Source: Motiliproteus sp965230735 (GTDB taxonomy: Bacteria; Pseudomonadota; Gammaproteobacteria; Pseudomonadales; Balneatricaceae). From it: a DNA stretch of 64,000 nucleotides. The stretch spans positions 2,852,001 to 2,916,000 of the forward strand of contig NZ_OZ246016.1 of NCBI RefSeq assembly GCF_965230735.1, read 5' to 3'. The notes beneath the pieces are model-generated. The model searched no databases and was not told where the DNA came from. It saw only the letters and a list, made by a program, of their open reading frames with translations. The stretch's first letter is position 1; each line of letters starts with the position of its first letter. Shown here piece by piece: positions 55,201 to 62,458 of the stretch. A program made the translations under genes and the position numbers.

Positions 55201-55478
55201 ATCGATCCTTTGTTAACGATCTGCCGGACGACCTTGAAGATGTGACGCTGGTCAAAACCATTGTCGCGATGGCGCAGAACCTCAATCTGTCACTGGTCGC
55301 CGAAGGCGTTGAAACCCAGCAGCAAGCAGAGTTCCTGGTCAATAACGGCTGTCGTAACCTGCAGGGCTATTACTACGCCAGACCGATGCCTGCAGCCGAG
55401 ATCAGTGTATGGCTGATCAAGGCCCCCTCAAGCGCCACTTCGGGGCCGACTCAATCCCTGTTCAAGGATCCTGAATGA
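52215..55478 (+). CDS. DAHL-PAS-GGDEF-EAL cyclic-di-GMP turnover protein
   Basis: A 1087-aa membrane protein. Helix one is at about residues 13-31 and helix two at about 248-269. The all-helical periplasmic part between them resembles a DAHL domain (LDARLDRDMLRIASFLMVQYDPL). A PAS-like region (about 280-365) is followed by two clear PAS domains (about 395-520 and 520-640). The GGDEF domain is intact (RFGGDEF, residues 724-728) with an inhibitory-site RxxD (Arg715-Asp718). EAL starts at Glu852 and keeps FGTGYSSLSYLKRFPVDALK and EGVE. It could act as cyclase, phosphodiesterase or both. It is coupled to the di-heme peroxidase gene. Confidence 0.93.
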   Translation: MKLLLQSIGQRRGFLLLSLSAAFAMLLGLFWNDESDHYAELSRQMLQLKTLDARLDRDMLRIASFLMVQYDPLVQTNNELSQVKTQLTSVGSGRDSVLAEYNQRLWQAMDNKLALMEKIKFQAAIVRNGIRYLPTLAQELKQQAPSRYDPIVELINQLYSYQLFAADSNFDDIQASLEQVKRWSWESRDSMELVEQLLFHIDSNLHGLTKLDSLKKHYLEIPSQTFFQALYAQLEQKRLSQTSIKKQLIVLLSVSVFALIAGLWLLIQSLHNAHQESKRAWGRLHDAVSNLSEAFALYDADHQPVLYNRRFEAIYPWLKHQRNGSMSLQKLQQAASGRVQYFSLEGDPITAPPVQGQYIEQIDSNTWYLASNNPTSEGGTVCVRSDITASKRAEADSRKLSRVLMQSPASVVITDTRGVIEYVNPRFERVSGYSADEAIGRNSSFLKSGNLSPQDYEAMWQRLMAGQEWRGMFHNRRKDGSTYWESASISPLRDEHGKITSFIAVKEDITAQKLAEDQLRMNAAVFETTAEGIMVTDAENRIKTVNPAFSKITGYALDEILGQTPHLLKSGRHGPEFYEQLWNSVRQKGHWTGEIWNKRKDGTVYPEWLSISAIRGETGQIEEFVAVFTDITQHKKNEEQIRYQANYDALTGLPNRSLLSDRLEQAIAAAKREQWMLGVLFLDLDHFKVINDTFGHAVGDELLQLVSARLKACLRESDTIARFGGDEFVILLPDIRETDSVAQVATYIIEQITRSFTLYGREIYIGASIGITIYPDDADKADTLLQNADMAMYQAKESGRSTYQFFTASMQQQTLDRRQLELELRQAIKNQELEIYYQPVVNPSLNKIVSVEALLRWNHPSRGQVSPATFIPIAEDSGQIGQIGQWVLANACRQLKIWHDAGFSELKLAVNLSSRQRELGLDADDLKQLVDQAGIAPESLTLEITESLLMRDTEDAMTWLSSLKDLGINLSIDDFGTGYSSLSYLKRFPVDALKIDRSFVNDLPDDLEDVTLVKTIVAMAQNLNLSLVAEGVETQQQAEFLVNNGCRNLQGYYYARPMPAAEISVWLIKAPSSATSGPTQSLFKDPE

Positions 55479-55513
55479 TGACGTCGACGGCAGGCCATAG
55501 ATCCCGGGCCTGC

Positions 55514-56014
55514 TTAAGCGCCTTTTGCGGGTTGCGCAAACAGTAATTCAATCAGTCGAAACAGATGAACATCGTTTTCCTGGGCAAGCTCTGCCAAGGT
55601 CTGCTCATTGCCAGTCAGTCTCAGGCCTTCCGATTCCAGAGCAATCCGCAGCTCATCCACCGGCCGATGCTGCAGGGCCGCCATCGCACGGATTGAGCTT
55701 TGCTCCATCTGCCTGGCAACCCGTTCAAGCGGGTGTGGCTCCTTATCGCCTGAAAAGAGCAAAACGCCAGCAATCAAAAAAGTGCCGAGAATAAGGCTCA
55801 ATGCCCGCTTTTGATAGAAGTAGCGCTTAAAGGGCTTCCAGTGATTCAGAACATGTAATCCCACGATGGCGACAAAAGCGACACCGATCCATTCGTGGGC
55901 AGTCATGATCAATCCTTCCGCTAAATGGAAAAACAGCATGACGCCGGTCACTGTCACGATTAATGAACTACCGATGATAAGCGGAGTCGACCACTCCCTG
56001 GTTTGAAGTTTCAT
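55514..56014 (-). CDS. DUF4405-type membrane protein
   Basis: A 166-aa protein starting at the ATG 56012-56014 (MKLQTREWSTPLIIG). Three hydrophobic segments lie at about residues 9-30, 35-57 and 70-87. The histidines in FFHLAEG, TAHEWIG and GLHVLNHWKPFKRYF resemble DUF4405/cytochrome-b-like heme ligands. The C-terminal 80 residues are soluble and helical. It is convergent with the GGDEF-EAL gene. A redox role is inferred from the histidines and neighbours. A MITE-like element ends 18 bp upstream of the start codon. Confidence 0.75.
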   Translation of the reverse strand: MKLQTREWSTPLIIGSSLIVTVTGVMLFFHLAEGLIMTAHEWIGVAFVAIVGLHVLNHWKPFKRYFYQKRALSLILGTFLIAGVLLFSGDKEPHPLERVARQMEQSSIRAMAALQHRPVDELRIALESEGLRLTGNEQTLAELAQENDVHLFRLIELLFAQPAKGA

Positions 56015-56032
56015 CGCCCTTCTCCCGGTTAG

Positions 56033-56167
56033 GGAACCTACGAACAAGTCCTTGCTAGCCTCTGGCCTCCAGCTTGGTTCGTAATCCAGGCGCAGTTTTG
56101 GAGCAATGGCCAGACCTTGCGCACTTCAGGCGCTTGCAGAAGCCGCAGAGACTTGTTCGCAGGCTCC
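56033..56167. mobile_element. MITE-like element, 135 bp, with 18-bp terminal inverted repeats
   Basis: The left end GGAACCTACGAACAAGTC and the right end GACTTGTTCGCAGGCTCC match in 16 of 18 positions as inverted repeats. TTAG is present as a direct repeat immediately outside both ends (56029-56032 and 56168-56171), as expected for a 4-bp target duplication. The inside has no reading frame of note. No transposase gene with these ends is in the window. Confidence 0.6.
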
Positions 56168-56171
56168 TTAG

Positions 56172-56586
56172 CTAAGTTGTGGGCGCCAGTATGAAACAGA
56201 CGAATGTAAAGTCGGGTTAATCCTATGCAAAATTAGGTAAACCACCTCCCAACAGGCTCGGCAGTTTGTTGTTTAACTACAAAAATGACGTTTAAGCGGG
56301 GATAGCTGCCAGCATCTCGGTGAAGAGATCTCGCCCTTCGGTTGTTTTATTACCTATATAACCCAGCCCTATCGCCACCATAAGGTTGAAAAATAGCAGT
56401 TTAAAAACAACAAATTAGCCAGAACATACCGGTAAAGCTCAGGCCCTGAGATTGTCGACAATACTTAACAGAAACCCAATTTTTCTATAAAATATAGCGT
56501 CGCCAAATCAGTAATTGATAATCACAACAGGGTTCGTCCAGGAGCTAACCTGTTCGGAGGTTCTGTCTGATAACGAGGGTCATATC
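56172..56586. other. Intergenic region upstream of acnB
   Basis: No gene is recognised. The last 110 bp are AT-rich and include CTATAAAATATA at 56483-56494, a possible -10 region about 95 bp before the acnB ATG. No convincing -35 partner was found. Confidence 0.4.
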
Positions 56587-59184
56587 ATGCTTGAAGCTTA
56601 CCGCAAACATGTAGAACAACGTGCTCAAGAAGGTGTCCCCCCAAAGGCACTTGACGCTGAACAGACCGCCGCTCTGGTTGAGCTGCTGAAGAACCCTCCT
56701 GCCGGTGAAGAAGAGTTTATCCTCGACCTTCTGACCAACCGTGTACCGGCTGGTGTTGACCAGGCCGCTTACGTGAAGGCCGGCTTCCTGGCCGCCATTG
56801 CCAAAGGCGAAGCGCAGTCTCCGCTGATCTCCAACGTTGAAGCCGTTGAACTGCTGGGCACCATGCTCGGCGGTTACAACATCGCGCCGCTAGTTGACGC
56901 CCTCGAAGACGATGCCTTGGCCCCAACCGCCGCTAAAGCACTGTCCCACACCCTGCTGATGTTCGATGCCTTCCACGATGTGAAGGACAAGATGAACGCC
57001 TGCAACGCCTACGCCAAGCAGGTTGTCGAGTCCTGGGCCAACGCCGAGTGGTTCACCTCCAAGCCGGCCCTGGCTGAAAAGATCACCCTGACCGTCTTCA
57101 AGGTAACCGGTGAGACCAACACCGACGATCTGTCTCCGGCTCCGGATGCCTTTACCCGCCCTGACATCCCGCTGCACGCCAACGCGATGCTGAAGATCAC
57201 CCGTGACGGCATCAATCCGGATGTTAACGGCAAAGTTGGCCCGATCCAGCAGATCAAAGCACTGCAGGAAAAAGGCCATCAGCTGGCCTACGTCGGCGAC
57301 GTTGTCGGTACCGGTTCATCCCGTAAGTCTGCCACCAACTCCGTACTCTGGTTTATGGGTGACGACATCCCGAACATCCCGAACAAGCGTGCTGGCGGCT
57401 ACTGCTTCGGCGGCAAGATCGCGCCGATCTTCTTCAACACCATGGAAGATGCCGGTGCCCTGCCGATCGAGATGGACGTCACCAAGATGAACATGGGTGA
57501 CGTCATCGACGTGTACCCGTACGAAGGTGTTGTTAAGAACGCCGAGACCGGCGAAGTGGTATCCGAGTTCAGTCTGAAGACTCCGGTTCTGTTCGACGAA
57601 GTTCAAGCCGGCGGCCGTATCCCGCTGATCATCGGTCGTGGCCTGACCACCAAGGCCCGCGAAGCCCTGGGGCTGGAAGCCACCGACCTGTTCAAGCAGC
57701 CGGTTAACCCGGCCGATTCCGGCAAGGGCTACTCCCTGGCACAGAAGATGGTCGGTAAGGCCTGCGGCGTCGAAGGTATCCGTCCGGGCACCTACTGCGA
57801 GCCGAAGATGACCACCGTTGGTTCTCAGGACACCACCGGCCCGATGACCCGTGACGAGCTGAAAGACCTGGCCTGCCTGGGCTTCTCCGCCGACCTGACC
57901 ATGCAGTCGTTCTGCCACACCGCCGCTTATCCGAAGCCGGTTGACGTTAACACCCACCACACCCTGCCGGACTTCATCATGAACCGCGGCGGTGTTTCGC
58001 TGCGTCCGGGCGACGGTGTGATCCACTCCTGGCTCAACCGCATGCTGCTGCCTGACACGGTTGGCACCGGTGGTGACTCTCACACCCGTTTCCCGATCGG
58101 CATCTCGTTCCCGGCCGGTTCCGGTCTGGTTGCCTTCGCCGCGGCTACCGGTGTTATGCCGCTGGATATGCCCGAGTCTGTGCTGGTTCGCTTCAAGGGC
58201 GAAATGCAGCCGGGTATCACCCTGCGCGATCTGGTTAACGCCATCCCGTACGCCGCTATCCAGAGCGGTGAGCTGACCGTTGCCAAAGAAGGCAAGAAGA
58301 ACGTCTTCTCCGGTCGTATCCTGGAGATCGAAGGCCTGCCGGACCTGAAAGTTGAGCAGGCGTTCGAACTGTCCGACTCTGCTGCCGAGCGTTCCGCTGC
58401 GGCTTGTTCCATCAAGCTGAACGAAGCACCGATCCGCGAGTACCTGAACTCCAACATCGTGATGCTGAAGTGGATGATATCTCAGGGCTACGGTGACGAG
58501 CGCACCATCAACCGTCGTGTTGCCGCGATGGAAGCGTGGCTGGCCAATCCGGTGCTGATGGAAGCCGACGCCGACGCCGAATACGCCTCAGTGATCGAGA
58601 TCGATCTGGCCACCATCAAAGAGCCGCTGCTGGCTTGCCCGAACGATCCGGACGACGTTAAGACCCTGTCTGACGTTCAAGGCACCAAGATCGACGAGGT
58701 CTTCATCGGTTCCTGCATGACCAACATCGGTCACTTCCGTGCCGCCGGTAAGATTCTGGAGAAGGTAGGCACTCAGCTGCCGACTCGCATGTGGATGGCT
58801 CCGCCGACCAAGATGGACCAGTTCCAACTAACCGAAGAAGGCTATTACGGCGTTTACGGCCGCGCCGGTGTGCGTACCGAGATGCCGGGCTGCTCGCTGT
58901 GTATGGGTAACCAGGCTCGTGTTGCGGCCAAGAGCACGGTGATGTCGACCTCGACCCGTAACTTCCCGAACCGTCTGGGCGATGGCGCCGACGTCTACCT
59001 GTCCTCTGCCGAATTAGCAGCGGTAGGTGCCGCACTGGGCCGCATCCCGACCTTCGAGGAGTACATGGAGTACGCTGAAGACATCAACACCATGGCTGAT
59101 GACGTTTACCGATACTTGAACTTCAACGAAATCGAGAGCTACCAGAAAGCCGCTGCTACCGTTATCCCAACGGTTGAGGCCTAA
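56587..59184 (+). CDS. acnB: Bifunctional aconitate hydratase 2 / 2-methylisocitrate dehydratase
   Basis: TCA-cycle aconitase of the B type, 865 aa, the same length as E. coli AcnB. The ATG at 56587 has GAGGG seven bases upstream; an upstream opening to 56515 adds unrelated residues. The iron-sulfur ligands are Cys710 (IGSCMTNIGHF), Cys769 and Cys772 (GCSLCMGN), numbered as in E. coli. The N-terminal HEAT-like domain begins MLEAYRKHVEQRAQEG. Codon use is strongly biased, as expected for a highly expressed gene. A strong terminator follows. Confidence 0.98.
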   Translation: MLEAYRKHVEQRAQEGVPPKALDAEQTAALVELLKNPPAGEEEFILDLLTNRVPAGVDQAAYVKAGFLAAIAKGEAQSPLISNVEAVELLGTMLGGYNIAPLVDALEDDALAPTAAKALSHTLLMFDAFHDVKDKMNACNAYAKQVVESWANAEWFTSKPALAEKITLTVFKVTGETNTDDLSPAPDAFTRPDIPLHANAMLKITRDGINPDVNGKVGPIQQIKALQEKGHQLAYVGDVVGTGSSRKSATNSVLWFMGDDIPNIPNKRAGGYCFGGKIAPIFFNTMEDAGALPIEMDVTKMNMGDVIDVYPYEGVVKNAETGEVVSEFSLKTPVLFDEVQAGGRIPLIIGRGLTTKAREALGLEATDLFKQPVNPADSGKGYSLAQKMVGKACGVEGIRPGTYCEPKMTTVGSQDTTGPMTRDELKDLACLGFSADLTMQSFCHTAAYPKPVDVNTHHTLPDFIMNRGGVSLRPGDGVIHSWLNRMLLPDTVGTGGDSHTRFPIGISFPAGSGLVAFAAATGVMPLDMPESVLVRFKGEMQPGITLRDLVNAIPYAAIQSGELTVAKEGKKNVFSGRILEIEGLPDLKVEQAFELSDSAAERSAAACSIKLNEAPIREYLNSNIVMLKWMISQGYGDERTINRRVAAMEAWLANPVLMEADADAEYASVIEIDLATIKEPLLACPNDPDDVKTLSDVQGTKIDEVFIGSCMTNIGHFRAAGKILEKVGTQLPTRMWMAPPTKMDQFQLTEEGYYGVYGRAGVRTEMPGCSLCMGNQARVAAKSTVMSTSTRNFPNRLGDGADVYLSSAELAAVGAALGRIPTFEEYMEYAEDINTMADDVYRYLNFNEIESYQKAAATVIPTVEA

Positions 59185-59210
59185 GCGTTAGACGCTGACA
59201 AGTTCTAATC

Positions 59211-59246
59211 AAAGCCCCCGCAGGGTTAGCCTGCGGGGGCTTTTTT
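59211..59246 (+). terminator. Rho-independent terminator after acnB
   Basis: AAAGCCCCCGCAGG and CCTGCGGGGGCTTT form a long perfect stem with a GTTAG-type loop and a T run. Confidence 0.95.
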
Positions 59247-59773
59247 GTGCCTGTCTTGTTAAAGCATCGAAGGCTGATTCGGTGGGGCTATCCCCCACCG
59301 GCAGTCAGTCCGGCCACCAGTCGAAGTCAAAAGCCAGTACGCTGCTGACTTCCAATACTGGGCAGCCAAATTGAATCGGGACCAAACAACAGTCATGAAC
59401 TGATTTAAGCCTCTAAATGATCTTGATGTCGCAATTTTGTGACAATTCAAAGACAGCCACCCAAGGCCCTTCAGGCACCTAGGAACGCTGTTTCACTCAG
59501 CATTCCGGCCCATTCCTTGTCGTCGTCGCCCCTAGTGTCTGTTATCGGCTACAAGATAATTTTCTTATTTAACAATCAGTTAGTTATTAATGCTCAAACA
59601 CTGTCGGCAAACAGCGACAGGAGACAGCCATGTTTTCTACGTCTGTTTCTTTTAAGTAATTGATTTATAAGTACATTGCTTCGATGGCACGATGATTGAT
59701 ATGGCATAGCTATCCGTCAGACTTCTGTTCGGGTGAATGACAAACTTAAAACCCATTGATAAGGGATTTCTCT
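59247..59773. other. 527-bp region between acnB and the EF-hand gene
   Basis: No recognised gene. A short perfect hairpin (CGGTGGGG and CCCCACCG, 59280-59300) lies near its left end without a T run. Small open frames here do not look like proteins. The right half is more AT-rich, as if it held the promoter of the next gene. Confidence 0.5.
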
Positions 59774-59992
59774 ATGAAGATTAAAACGTTATGTGCCATC
59801 GCTTTTGCCACCACCTCCCTGGCCGCCTATGCTGCCGAGAAGCCTGAATTCACCACCGTTGATGCCGACGCCGACGGCTTTATCAGCGCCGAAGAAGCGG
59901 CAACCGTGCCCGGTCTGAGCGAAGTATTCGTCCAGTCTGACATGGACAAAGACGGCAAGCTGAGCGAAGCCGAGTACAGCGAGATCAGCTAA
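59774..59992 (+). CDS. Small exported EF-hand protein
   Basis: A 72-aa protein with a signal peptide (residues 1-21, ending AAYAAEKPEF). Two EF-hand loops make up most of the mature protein: Asp30-Asp32-Asp34 to Glu41 (DADADGFISAEE) and Asp56-Asp58-Asp60 to Glu67 (DMDKDGKLSEAE). It probably binds calcium in the periplasm or outside. The ATG at 59774 was chosen over an opening 18 bp upstream because it starts the signal peptide. No neighbour explains its role. Confidence 0.85.
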   Translation: MKIKTLCAIAFATTSLAAYAAEKPEFTTVDADADGFISAEEAATVPGLSEVFVQSDMDKDGKLSEAEYSEIS

Positions 59993-60520
59993 TTCGGTGC
60001 TGACGGCTCTATGGCTTGAGCAAAACTTCCAGCCGCCGAGGATCCTTCTGAGTCGTAATCAAGGACGAGAGGCGACTCCCCCGGCGGCAGGCAGACGAGA
60101 TCGATAAATTACCTTACCCAGGTCACCCACCCAGATCGATCTAACAATATCTAGCCCAGCGTGCCGTCGCTGCGAAACTACCGCTGATCAATCCTGAAAA
60201 CGACTGAATAAGTCTCAAAGGCCGCCAAACGGCGGCCTTCTTCCCCCTGACAGCATTCGACATCGTCCCGGCCCTTGTCCGAAAGCATTGCACTTCTCAG
60301 GCCTTACCGCTTTTTGGATGAAGGTATCTTGCTAGGACTTATTCGTAGGTTGCCTGGCAACGAACTAATCGTCTCTTACCCCATCGGCAACGTAATATGT
60401 ATATGACAACTTAGACTATGTATGAGAGCTGTTATTCCATTAGAGTATGAACACTCGTAAAACAACGGGCCCGCCGTACCCCATGCCCGTACAGCAAACC
60501 GGCCCAAGGTGATAACAGAG
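59993..60520. other. 528-bp region downstream of the EF-hand gene
   Basis: No recognised gene. It holds the hairpin at 60218-60241, and GACTTATTCGTAGG at 60336-60349, which resembles the right end of the MITE-like element at 56033-56167. GAATAAGTC at 60205-60213 is the inverted match of its first nine bases. Confidence 0.4.
60218..60241 (+). terminator. Possible terminator downstream of the EF-hand gene
   Basis: AAGGCCGCC and GGCGGCCTT pair around AAAC, followed by CTTCTTCC, a weak pyrimidine tail. It lies 226 bp after the EF-hand stop. Confidence 0.55.
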
Positions 60521-60760
60521 ATGATCAACACGTCGAACCCAGAACTAGCCCAACTAGCCGCTTCAAAACAAAACGCCAACCCTGCCCTGCGTCTGATTCT
60601 TATGATCGGACTCGGCTCTCTGGGCATCCTGCTCTACCTGGCACTTCTGGCCATCGAAGCAAGCCCCCTGATCAGTTTCGCGGTGATGTTCTTTATCTTT
60701 GTGCCGGTCAGCCGCGCTATCTACAACAAGTACACCCCCTCCAGCACCGAGCAAGGTTAA
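60521..60760 (+). CDS. Small two-helix membrane protein
   Basis: A 79-aa protein of unknown function. Two hydrophobic segments lie at about residues 24-44 (RLILMIGLGSLGILLYLALL) and 50-66 (LISFAVMFFIFVPVSRA). Hydrophilic ends flank them. AAGG lies 11 bp before the ATG at 60521; a GTG 12 bp earlier is less well placed. Two hairpins follow the stop, the second with a T run, which supports a real transcript. Confidence 0.6.
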   Translation: MINTSNPELAQLAASKQNANPALRLILMIGLGSLGILLYLALLAIEASPLISFAVMFFIFVPVSRAIYNKYTPSSTEQG

Positions 60761-60767
60761 CGCGACC

Positions 60768-60793
60768 CCAAGGGCTTCTCCCTAAGCCCTTGG
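60768..60793 (+). terminator. Perfect hairpin after the small membrane protein gene
   Basis: CCAAGGGCTT and AAGCCCTTGG pair perfectly around six bases. The bases after it are not a T run, so it may be an mRNA 3' stabiliser rather than a terminator. Confidence 0.45.
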
Positions 60794-60822
60794 TCTGCGT
60801 CTTAAGCCTTCAGCCTCATCGA

Positions 60823-60848
60823 ACGCCAGCTACCAGCTGGCGTTTTTG
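60823..60848 (+). terminator. Rho-independent terminator
   Basis: ACGCCAGCT and AGCTGGCGT pair perfectly around ACC and are followed by a T run. It is the second hairpin after the small membrane protein gene. Confidence 0.88.
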
Positions 60849-61109
60849 CACCTGCCGCTCACCAAGACGATGACTCGTCATAAAGCCAGCTTCGACTCCC
60901 GTCATCGCTGCTATCTGCTATCCGTAGTCCTGCCTTCTGCCTACGAGCCTTAGAGCCAAATCGAACTAACCCGACCGGTAATCCGACGACAGAGCCTTTA
61001 CAAGCCCCCTTCTGGCGTCGGCCCAAACTTGATTTTGATGGCCGAAACCACCAAGCTGCGCCCCCGTTCGTTGTTGACACCCGTTTTCTGAGTGAGCGAG
61101 GCCCTCTGA

Positions 61110-61751
61110 ATGTCCGACCCGCAGTTCACCCTGATCTATGACACCTACTGCGGCTGGTGTTATGGCGCCGCGCCGATTTTCGACGTGCTCGTCCAGGCAG
61201 ACATCCACATCACCGCCCTGCACCGCCGCCTGTTTCAGGGCGGAGCTCAGTTAAAAATGAGCAATGGTTTCGGCCAATTTGCCGAACGGGCAGACCAGCG
61301 AATTGCCCAACAGACCGGCCAGCCATTCAGCCAAACCTATGTCACGCAAATACTGCGCTCGAAAACCGAAGAGCTGAACTCAGAACTGACCGCCCGGGCC
61401 GCCGTTCTGGTCCACCCACAGGGTGCGGCCACTGAAATGGCACTCGCCCACCGGCTCCAAAAAGCCCGCTATGTCGACGGGCTTTCTGCCAGCGATCCGG
61501 AACCCATTATCGCAGCGCTTCAACCCTTGCTGGATGGCAGCATGACCGAGCAACAGATCCGTGCGGCACTGGCGTCTGAAAGCCTATCAGTCGAGGCGAC
61601 GGCAATCGCACAACGGGCCGAAGCCCTGATGCAGCGGGTTGGCAGCAGCGGCGTCCCCACTCTGGTCTGCACGGTTAACGGTCAACACCAGGTCATTTCG
61701 TTAGAACCGTTCTTCCAGGCTCCCGAGCAGATCCTCTCGATCCTAAACTAA
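61110..61751 (+). CDS. DsbA-family thioredoxin-fold oxidoreductase
   Basis: A 213-aa protein with a thioredoxin-like start (FTLIYDTYCGWCYG, Cys14 and Cys17). The helical insertion and cis-proline loop SGVPTLVC match the DsbA/FrnE group. It has no signal peptide, so it should be cytoplasmic, and a thiol-disulfide or glutathione-linked isomerase role is likely. GAGG precedes the ATG. It is the last gene of normal base composition before the AT-rich edge. Confidence 0.85.
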   Translation: MSDPQFTLIYDTYCGWCYGAAPIFDVLVQADIHITALHRRLFQGGAQLKMSNGFGQFAERADQRIAQQTGQPFSQTYVTQILRSKTEELNSELTARAAVLVHPQGAATEMALAHRLQKARYVDGLSASDPEPIIAALQPLLDGSMTEQQIRAALASESLSVEATAIAQRAEALMQRVGSSGVPTLVCTVNGQHQVISLEPFFQAPEQILSILN

Positions 61752-61973
61752 GCCGTTCAACAGCCGAACTGCATCAATCAAAGGGCCTGACTACCGCCAG
61801 CATTACAGAGCGATTTGAGGCTGATATCCCTCTGGAATCCAAAGATCAGTTCAGACAGAATCAAAAAGTCGGTGGGCTTATGACGCAGGGGATGAGGCTT
61901 CACTCAGAACTGAACGCACCTCCCTCACCCTCGGCACCTTCGAAGGCGTGACCATGGGATTGAGACTCAACTT

Positions 61974-62096
61974 ATGAACTTATTCTGGAAAACCGTTGAG
62001 TACCTGCGGAGCCTACCCATCTGGGTTTGGCCTGCACTGCTATTCGTAATTTTTGTTATCTCGGGCGGTGTTGAATCTGACTGCTGCAGTTACTGA
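61974..62096 (+). CDS. Very small hydrophobic protein candidate, 40 aa
   Basis: ATG to TGA gives 40 residues: MNLFWKTVEYLRSLPIWVW, then PALLFVIFVISGGVESDCCS and a final Tyr. It has one membrane segment (about residues 16-32) and a Cys-Cys near the C-terminus. No good ribosome site is visible. It may be a real small membrane protein or a chance frame. Confidence 0.35.
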   Translation: MNLFWKTVEYLRSLPIWVWPALLFVIFVISGGVESDCCSY

Positions 62097-62296
62097 TACG
62101 AGCAAAGCTCAACGAACGATCTGATAGATCACCACCTAGAAGTGATGCCCCTTCTATACACCAATGCCAAAAATCAAGCCAGTTGGTCTATTGACATCTC
62201 TGATATATACCTTCAATCATCTATCCATTACCTCCGGAGACTCTTGGAAGCCTTATTATATAAGGACTAACGAGTATTAAACTCAGACATTCACTT

Positions 62297-62375
62297 TTAC
62301 GATACTAGGAGAGCATAATATCTGTATAGACATTATGGAATATCAATATTGGGCTGTTATCTCCTAGTATGGTAA
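62297..62375. repeat. 16-bp inverted repeat (15/16) flanking 47 bp, upstream of the SIR2 gene
   Basis: The left arm TTACGATACTAGGAGA (62297-62312) and the right arm TCTCCTAGTATGGTAA (62360-62375) pair at 15 of 16 positions. A second, inner pair CATAAT (62314-62319) and ATTATG (62332-62337) lies inside. The right arm ends 83 bp before the SIR2 gene ATG. It could be an operator pair, a structured RNA or a small mobile element. There is no T run after it. Confidence 0.7.
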
Positions 62376-62458
62376 TGTCACAGCTACCATAAAATAAAAG
62401 CAGACTAATCTATATTTTCTGAAAGACCATATAAACAAACTATTTAATAGAGGGATCT

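Larger units (their letters stand above)
61752..62458. other. Composition boundary region between the DsbA-family gene and the SIR2 gene
   Basis: Up to about 62140 the sequence has core-like composition; after that it is clearly AT-rich. It holds the 40-codon frame at 61974 and the inverted repeat at 62297-62375. No tRNA, integrase or obvious attachment site is seen. Confidence 0.6.

Noticed and set aside
59439..59663. 74-codon frame between acnB and the EF-hand gene
   Set aside because: No ribosome site, atypical composition and no resemblance to a protein family.
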